40,515 nt of DNA from Sulfurimonas sp. (GTDB lineage Bacteria > Campylobacterota > Campylobacteria > Campylobacterales > Sulfurimonadaceae): positions 1 to 40,515 of the forward strand of contig NZ_JALUKE010000051.1 in NCBI RefSeq assembly GCF_027056685.1, read 5' to 3'. Every line of letters starts with the position of its first letter. Position 1 is the first letter of the stretch. The position numbers were made by a program, and so were the translations under genes. The notes beneath the pieces are model-generated. The model was not told the DNA's origin and did no database searches. It was given only the letters and a program-made list of their open reading frames with translations. This document shows, piece by piece, positions 36,099 to 40,515 of the stretch.

Positions 36099-37684
36099 TA
36101 ATGTTCTCCTTTAGTAAGGTCTGGGCGTTTGAGTATTCTTACTGCAAGGTAAGGGGTGAAAATATAGGCGATAAAAAGTGAAGCAATAAGTGCTACAGGT
36201 ACATTCTCAGGAATTGGTTTCATGAATTGACCCATCATTCCTCCAACAAATGCCATAGGAACCATAGTCATAATGATTGCTAAAGTGGCAATATTTGTTG
36301 GCGCACCAATTTCATCTGTTGCCTTAATCATAAGCTCATCGTCACTGAGATGTGCTGATTCAACAGAGTGGTAATGTCTATGTATGTTTTCAATAACAAT
36401 AATGGCTGCATCTACTAATAGTCCAAGTGCAAGCAAAAATGCAAAAAGTGTAATTCTATTGATTGTCTGCCCACTTAAATATGCTATAAAAAGAGTGACT
36501 GCTAAAATAGCTGGAACTGTAAATGTAACGATGAGCGATTCCCTCCAGCCAAGTACAAAAATAAGTAAGATTGCGATAATTACAATAGAAAGTACAAGAT
36601 GCATTACAAGCTCATTTACTGCATCATCAGCTCTTACTCCATCATTTCTTGTAATTACATAACTAATACCATTCTTCTTTAAAATATCTTTATATTGTTC
36701 AAGATTTTTTTTCACTTCATCTGCAATATTTACTGCGTTTGTACCCTGTAATTTTGATACTGTTAAGGTGACTTGGTTGTCAAATTTTGAAAATTTATTT
36801 TTGCCTTCTCTTTTTGCAATGAGTGCTGATTTGAAGTTTTGAATATCATAAGAGTCTTTAACATTTGCTACTTGTTTAAGATATATTGGAGAACCCATAT
36901 ACTGTGCTACTATAATATTTCCAACATCTTTTGCACTCTCAATCGCATTTTCAACACCAACCATGACTATTTTATTGTCTTTTGTTCTATTCTTTACTGC
37001 AGGGACATTGTATGCTAGCGCTTGAACAGCTTGCATAACCTGTCCCATAGAAAGATTATAACCAGAGAGTTTATTTAGATCAACTTCTATATTAAATTGA
37101 TGTTTATGCCCACCTTTAAGTGCAGTTACAGCAACATTTTTAAGACCATTTATTTTATGTTGAATCTCTTTTACTTTATCATAGAGTTCTGTCTGATTTA
37201 ATATTCCATCAGAATAGAATGCAACACTTAAAATAGGAATGTCAATATCAATATCTAGTGGTTTGATAATAGGATTTCTAGCTCCCTTAGGAAACATATC
37301 TGAATTTTGCATAATTTTATCATAAACTTTTAGATTGGAAGCTTCTTTCTTTTGTCCAATAAAAAATGCTGCGTTTACCACACCAACATTGTCCATAGCA
37401 GTTCCATAAATATGCTCAACCCCTTTAATCTCTTTAAGTTTTCTCTCCAAAGGTTGTACAATGATTTTTTCTACCTCTTTTGCACTTGCACCAGGAAGGG
37501 CAACAATAACAGTTGATCCACTGACAACCATTTGAGGATTCTCTTCACGGGGCATAATTTCAAGAGAAAGATACCCAAGTACCAATAAAAATATCCCTAA
37601 AACGATTGTTAAGGGATTTCGTAAAAAAGTCTTGGCAAGTTTTCCTGCCGAGTCACCAGGTTCATAAATTTTATGATGTTTCAT
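36098..37684 (-). CDS. RND efflux pump, N-terminal half (TM1-6)
   Basis: The 528-residue protein has the first RND helix (about 28-46), PREENPQ, the porter-domain segment VIVALPGASAKEVEKIIVQP, and helices 2-6 near the C terminus. The helix-4 proton relay reads GLLVDAAIIVIENIHRH, with one Asp where AcrB has two (Asp407-Asp408); metal-type RND pumps also keep only one here. The protein ends in the cytoplasmic loop after helix 6 (FTPYLAVRILKRPDLTKGEH), a natural joint between the halves. The substrate is unknown. It follows the adaptor gene after 11 bases, with AAGGA before the ATG. Confidence 0.88.
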   Translation of the reverse strand: MKHHKIYEPGDSAGKLAKTFLRNPLTIVLGIFLLVLGYLSLEIMPREENPQMVVSGSTVIVALPGASAKEVEKIIVQPLERKLKEIKGVEHIYGTAMDNVGVVNAAFFIGQKKEASNLKVYDKIMQNSDMFPKGARNPIIKPLDIDIDIPILSVAFYSDGILNQTELYDKVKEIQHKINGLKNVAVTALKGGHKHQFNIEVDLNKLSGYNLSMGQVMQAVQALAYNVPAVKNRTKDNKIVMVGVENAIESAKDVGNIIVAQYMGSPIYLKQVANVKDSYDIQNFKSALIAKREGKNKFSKFDNQVTLTVSKLQGTNAVNIADEVKKNLEQYKDILKKNGISYVITRNDGVRADDAVNELVMHLVLSIVIIAILLIFVLGWRESLIVTFTVPAILAVTLFIAYLSGQTINRITLFAFLLALGLLVDAAIIVIENIHRHYHSVESAHLSDDELMIKATDEIGAPTNIATLAIIMTMVPMAFVGGMMGQFMKPIPENVPVALIASLFIAYIFTPYLAVRILKRPDLTKGEH

Positions 37685-37695
37685 ATTTACTTTCC

Positions 37696-38484
37696 TTAGT
37701 TTATAGATACTGTTGCATACATACCTGGATACACAGATCTATGGTGTGATTTAAAAGAGATTTTTACTTTAAATGTATGTGTCATTGGGTTTGAATTTGG
37801 AATAATTGCAGTAACTTTTCCAATCTCTTGAATATGTTGTGATGGAATATTGATTACGACTTTTTTTCCGCGTTTGAGTAAATGCAAGTCACTTTCAGCA
37901 ACTTCCACAGAAACTTTTAAATCACTTAAGTCAGAAAGAATAATAGCGGGCATACCTGGCATTGCCATCTCACCAACACGAATATTAACCTTGATTATAA
38001 CTCCGTTATTTGGAGCAGTAACATTTAAGTATTTATATTGATTTTTTACCTCTTTGAGTCTCTCTTTTGCTTGTTCAACTTGTTTTTGAGAAATTTCAAC
38101 TAAATCACGAAGATTTTTAGCTGCAAGTGCAAGATTTTCTACTTCATATCTTGAAACCATATCTTTAGCAAGAAGTCTTTTATTTCGCTCAAGATTTAAT
38201 TTTACATTTGTAAATTGGTTTTGATACATTTGCAAAGAGAGTTGTGCTTGAGAAATTGCAAGTTCTACCTGTGACTTTGCTGCATCTATCTCTTTTGAAT
38301 CAATACTGTAAAGGAGTTGCCCTCTTTTAACAGAATTACCTTCTGAAACATTTACTTGTGTTACAAAGCCCATGAAACGGCTTGTAATCATCTTTTTGTT
38401 ATCAGATATAACTGTTCCAGAAAGAGTGAGTGTCTCTGCGATAAGTGAGGCACTGAGTGCCAGTAGTATTAGTAGTTTTTTCAT
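37696..38484 (-). CDS. Periplasmic adaptor (membrane fusion protein) of the RND pump
   Basis: A short 262-residue HlyD/AcrA-type adaptor with signal peptide (MKKLLILLALSASLIA). A lipoyl half-motif GFVTQVNVSEGNSVKRGQLLYSI is followed by a coiled-coil hairpin (about 68-150), the second lipoyl half NGVIIKVNIRVGEMAMPGMP, and a beta-barrel ending near DLHLLKRGKKVVINIP. Only a short membrane-proximal part remains at the C terminus, so it is smaller than AcrA. It bridges the TolC-like protein and the RND halves. GGAG within the end of the upstream gene provides translation coupling. Confidence 0.88.
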   Translation of the reverse strand: MKKLLILLALSASLIAETLTLSGTVISDNKKMITSRFMGFVTQVNVSEGNSVKRGQLLYSIDSKEIDAAKSQVELAISQAQLSLQMYQNQFTNVKLNLERNKRLLAKDMVSRYEVENLALAAKNLRDLVEISQKQVEQAKERLKEVKNQYKYLNVTAPNNGVIIKVNIRVGEMAMPGMPAIILSDLSDLKVSVEVAESDLHLLKRGKKVVINIPSQHIQEIGKVTAIIPNSNPMTHTFKVKISFKSHHRSVYPGMYATVSIN

Positions 38485-38485
38485 T

Positions 38486-40228
38486 CTAGTTTTCTCCGTT
38501 TGCTAATTTTTCTAAAGCAAAAACCGCTTCAGTGCGTTTGTTTTTTGCTTGTTGCAGTTGTAAAATTTTCTCTATTTGAAGAGATTGTTTGATAATGACA
38601 TCACTCATAGAGACAAGTTTCTCTTTATATCTGTATTCATAATTTTCATAAATTGCGTTTGCCAGCGCGAGCTCTTTTTCAAGTGAAGCTATCTCAACAT
38701 TTATACTTTTGATTTTTGTTCTTATTTTTGCAATTTTAAGTGCTATTCCTTCTTTTGCGAGTTGTACTTGAGAACTCATTTTTAGGCGGTCTAGTTTTGC
38801 TTTTTCTAGTTTAGAGTTATCTGTTCCACCATTAAAAAGATTCCATGTAAGTCTTGCACCTATTGTATAGGCTTTGTGGTCACTTGCATCTCCTAAGAAA
38901 GTATTGTCTGCAGTTGAAACCTCTCCAAATGCACCAACTGTAGGGTAAAATGCACCCTCAGCTGCACCTTGCATTGATTTTCTTATTGCAAGTCCCTCTG
39001 TCGCCCTTTTAATGTCTAAGTTAGTTTTTAAGATTTGTGCATCTGTATAAGCAGGCATTGGAACATCTGTTTTAGGTGTTCTAATTTCAGTTACTTTTTT
39101 GTTGAGTAAAAAGCTAATGTATTGCAAAAGTAGTTCTTTATTTGCTTTCATTTGTACTAAAAGTCTTGTAACATTTCCTTTTTTTGCTTGCACTTCTAAA
39201 AGGTCAACTTTTTTTGCATACCCGACTTCTATCATTGTCTTTGTAGTGTTTTCTAAAATATTAATATTATTCATGACTATATTTAAATGTGCTATTGATG
39301 TGTCAAGTAGTGCTACATCATAGTAGCTTTTTCTTAGTTGGTATATTTTTTCATTTTCTATTTTGTCTTTGTCAAGTTTTTTCATTTTGGACATCTCTTT
39401 CATGATGTCTTCATAACTAGAAATTGCAAATCCTGTAAAAAGTGGTAGTTCGTATTTTAGTTTACTTTGAAAGAAGTTTCTATATCCCGGATAGTTTAAA
39501 TCTTTTGGTTGTACATTCAAAATATTTGGGTTTGTATTACTGAATTCTGAAAAACCAAAATCTCCAAATGTTGCCTCTCGCGAACTAAGTTTAAATCCAA
39601 AAACACTAAGCGCATCGTTTGAACGAGCTACATCTTGTTGAAATGTAAGTTTACCCCAGTTCATTCCTGATGCTGTACCCTCATTGGCTTTTGCTGCTTC
39701 TACATCTATTTTTGCCGCTTTTATTTCTAAGTTTTGTGCTTTTAAAATTTCTAAAGCCGCATCAAGTGCAAGACCATTTTCTCCACTTGTTAAATCATCA
39801 TTAGTGAGTGTATATTTTGAAGTGTCTATAGTTGTGTTTTGTTCTTGAATATCATCAAGAGAGAGATCGTCTTTGGGTGCAGTACCTTGAACAATACTGT
39901 CTGGTGTTAATGAATATGCAATATTTTTACCATCAAATCTATGTTTATATGTCATAGCAACAAGTGCTTTTTTATACTCACCTTTAAGCTCTTTTAAGCG
40001 TGCCTCTGCAGGTGCATATTTGTCATAACATCCGCATCTTACCGTTTGTGTTTTATTAAGTGTCATAACTTTACAATCTTTTGGATATTCTTCCTCACTA
40101 AAACCACTATTTGCTTGTGATTTGTAACTGCTGAGTAGTTGGACAGTGTAACAAGTCTCGCTATTGTTTGAGGCTGCGTTTACAACTGCAGTGAGAAAAA
40201 ATAGTGTAGTTAAAAGTTTTATCATCAT
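38486..40228 (-). CDS. TolC-family outer-membrane efflux protein with N-terminal SPOR-like domain
   Basis: The 580-residue protein starts with a signal peptide (about 1-18). A roughly 75-residue SPOR-like domain follows, with CYTVQLLSSYKSQ, then DCKVM, TVRCGCYDKYAPAEARLKEL and YKKALVAM, including four cysteines. After a linker of about 60 residues comes a TolC-type body (about 150-580) with two long coiled-coil repeats. The repeats show LDAALEILKAQNLEIKAAK, FFQSKLKYELPLFTG and the matching IGARLTWNLFNGGTDNSKLE. SPOR domains bind peptidoglycan stripped of stem peptides. The second ATG (40225) is better spaced from AAGGG than the first, so the true start may be one codon later. It is the first gene of the efflux operon. 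Confidence 0.85.
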   Translation of the reverse strand: MMIKLLTTLFFLTAVVNAASNNSETCYTVQLLSSYKSQANSGFSEEEYPKDCKVMTLNKTQTVRCGCYDKYAPAEARLKELKGEYKKALVAMTYKHRFDGKNIAYSLTPDSIVQGTAPKDDLSLDDIQEQNTTIDTSKYTLTNDDLTSGENGLALDAALEILKAQNLEIKAAKIDVEAAKANEGTASGMNWGKLTFQQDVARSNDALSVFGFKLSSREATFGDFGFSEFSNTNPNILNVQPKDLNYPGYRNFFQSKLKYELPLFTGFAISSYEDIMKEMSKMKKLDKDKIENEKIYQLRKSYYDVALLDTSIAHLNIVMNNINILENTTKTMIEVGYAKKVDLLEVQAKKGNVTRLLVQMKANKELLLQYISFLLNKKVTEIRTPKTDVPMPAYTDAQILKTNLDIKRATEGLAIRKSMQGAAEGAFYPTVGAFGEVSTADNTFLGDASDHKAYTIGARLTWNLFNGGTDNSKLEKAKLDRLKMSSQVQLAKEGIALKIAKIRTKIKSINVEIASLEKELALANAIYENYEYRYKEKLVSMSDVIIKQSLQIEKILQLQQAKNKRTEAVFALEKLANGEN

Positions 40229-40261
40229 TTTTCCCTTCGTTTTTTTCTTAAAATATTTAAC

Positions 40262-40300
40262 TTGTAATTATAACATATAAATTTTTTTATGTTATTACAA
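40262..40300. promoter_or_regulatory. Imperfect palindrome over the efflux operon promoter
   Basis: TTGTAATTATAACATA (40262-40277) faces TATGTTATTACAA (40288-40300) as an inverted repeat with a 3-base bulge. On the minus strand the left arm contains TATAAT (40267-40272), a fitting -10 element 39 bases before the TolC gene. The layout suits a repressor operator, but no regulator gene is present nearby. Confidence 0.45.
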
Positions 40301-40346
40301 TAATATCAAATTTATAAATAAAAAGTTCTTTTAAGATATAAGAAAA

Positions 40347-40373
40347 TAAAATACTTAAATCTTAAGTATTTTA
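40347..40373. promoter_or_regulatory. 27-bp perfect palindrome upstream of the DUF4395-like gene
   Basis: Arms TAAAATACTTAA (40347-40358) and TTAAGTATTTTA (40362-40373) are perfect 12-base inverted repeats around ATC. The right arm overlaps TATACT (40372-40377), a plausible rightward -10 element. This fits an operator for a dimeric regulator; an RNA hairpin would be upstream of the likely transcript start. Confidence 0.5.
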
Positions 40374-40414
40374 TACTATTATGTGATTATTATTTTATTT
40401 AAGGTGAATTTTTT

Positions 40415-40515
40415 ATGTCAAATACTTGTCCATTGAATTTTACAAAGGTAGATTCTAATGTTTCTCGTTTTAACGCTCTTTTTGTTGCTATTTTAGTGAT
40501 TACATACCTCTACTC
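40415..40515 (+). CDS. DUF4395-like membrane protein (N-terminal part)
   Basis: The frame opens at an ATG with AAGG at 40401-40404 and runs off the window after 33 codons. MSNTCPLNFTKVDSNVSRFN followed by ALFVAILVITYLY resembles the start of DUF4395 membrane proteins, with a conserved CP and a first helix. Only this fragment is visible, so the family call is tentative. It is divergent from the efflux operon. Confidence 0.5.
   Translation, partial: MSNTCPLNFTKVDSNVSRFNALFVAILVITYLY

Noticed and set aside
36096-36114. The RND split as a sequencing error or fresh frameshift.
   Set aside because: The junction has a TAATG overlap and a strong, well-spaced ribosome site and falls at a domain boundary, so coupled separate genes are more likely; raw reads could still overturn this.
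1-40515. CRISPR arrays, rRNA, tRNA, prophage or toxin-antitoxin genes.
   Set aside because: I looked for regular repeats, conserved RNA arms and paired small genes on both strands and found none that I can support.

Overview
The window is about 35% G+C and almost wholly coding, with tightly packed, often overlapping genes. The gene content and order point to a Campylobacterota (epsilonproteobacterial) chromosome, most likely a free-living Sulfurimonas-like sulfur oxidiser. Evidence for this is a DUF2018 protein (known only from this phylum as far as I recall), a futalosine-pathway menaquinone decarboxylase, and two gene blocks matching those I remember in Campylobacter jejuni (about Cj0539-Cj0546 and Cj0891-Cj0898) and Helicobacter pylori (HP0237-HP0242 and HP0396-HP0404). 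The genus is an inference.

Layout. Positions 1-4000 hold the last codons of an upstream gene, a DegT-type aminotransferase, lpxK, and convergently an HdeD-like membrane protein plus an APC permease. Positions 4118-10809 hold a signalling cassette: a REC-GGDEF-EAL regulator, a REC-SpoIIE phosphatase, a TonB-dependent-receptor-like outer-membrane protein, a small periplasmic protein and a membrane histidine kinase, the last four translationally linked. Positions 10857-20739 are a housekeeping operon for haem, isoprenoid and menaquinone synthesis: DUF2018, an exported protein, polyprenyl synthase, hemA, proS, fxsA, a DsbA/DsbC-like protein, hemC, a degenerate EAL-HDOD protein and mqnL. A small cytochrome c, argH and an OsmC protein follow. 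A divergent pair comes next: a HIT protein leftward, and rightward pheS-pheT-aroA-ispH-rpsA-(membrane protein)-serA, ending at a clear terminator near 33082-33103.

An intact 1045-bp IS1595-family element (33271-34315, 26-bp perfect inverted repeats, 8-bp target duplication) sits between serA and a leftward efflux operon. That operon (40228 to 34383) encodes a TolC-like protein with an N-terminal SPOR-like domain, a short adaptor, and an RND pump split into two overlapping genes. A divergent DUF4395-like gene runs off the right edge, and the shared promoter region carries two operator-like palindromes.

The most interesting points are: (1) the octamer AAACGCAG/CTGCGTTT, which I count 28 times by eye against fewer than one expected, in all reading frames and on both strands, at a density like that of DNA-uptake sequences; (2) its absence over about 8 kb that includes nearly all of the signalling cassette; (3) the outer-membrane-to-cytoplasm signalling cassette itself; (4) a possible RNA switch in the ispH leader; and (5) the split RND pump with a SPOR-TolC partner.
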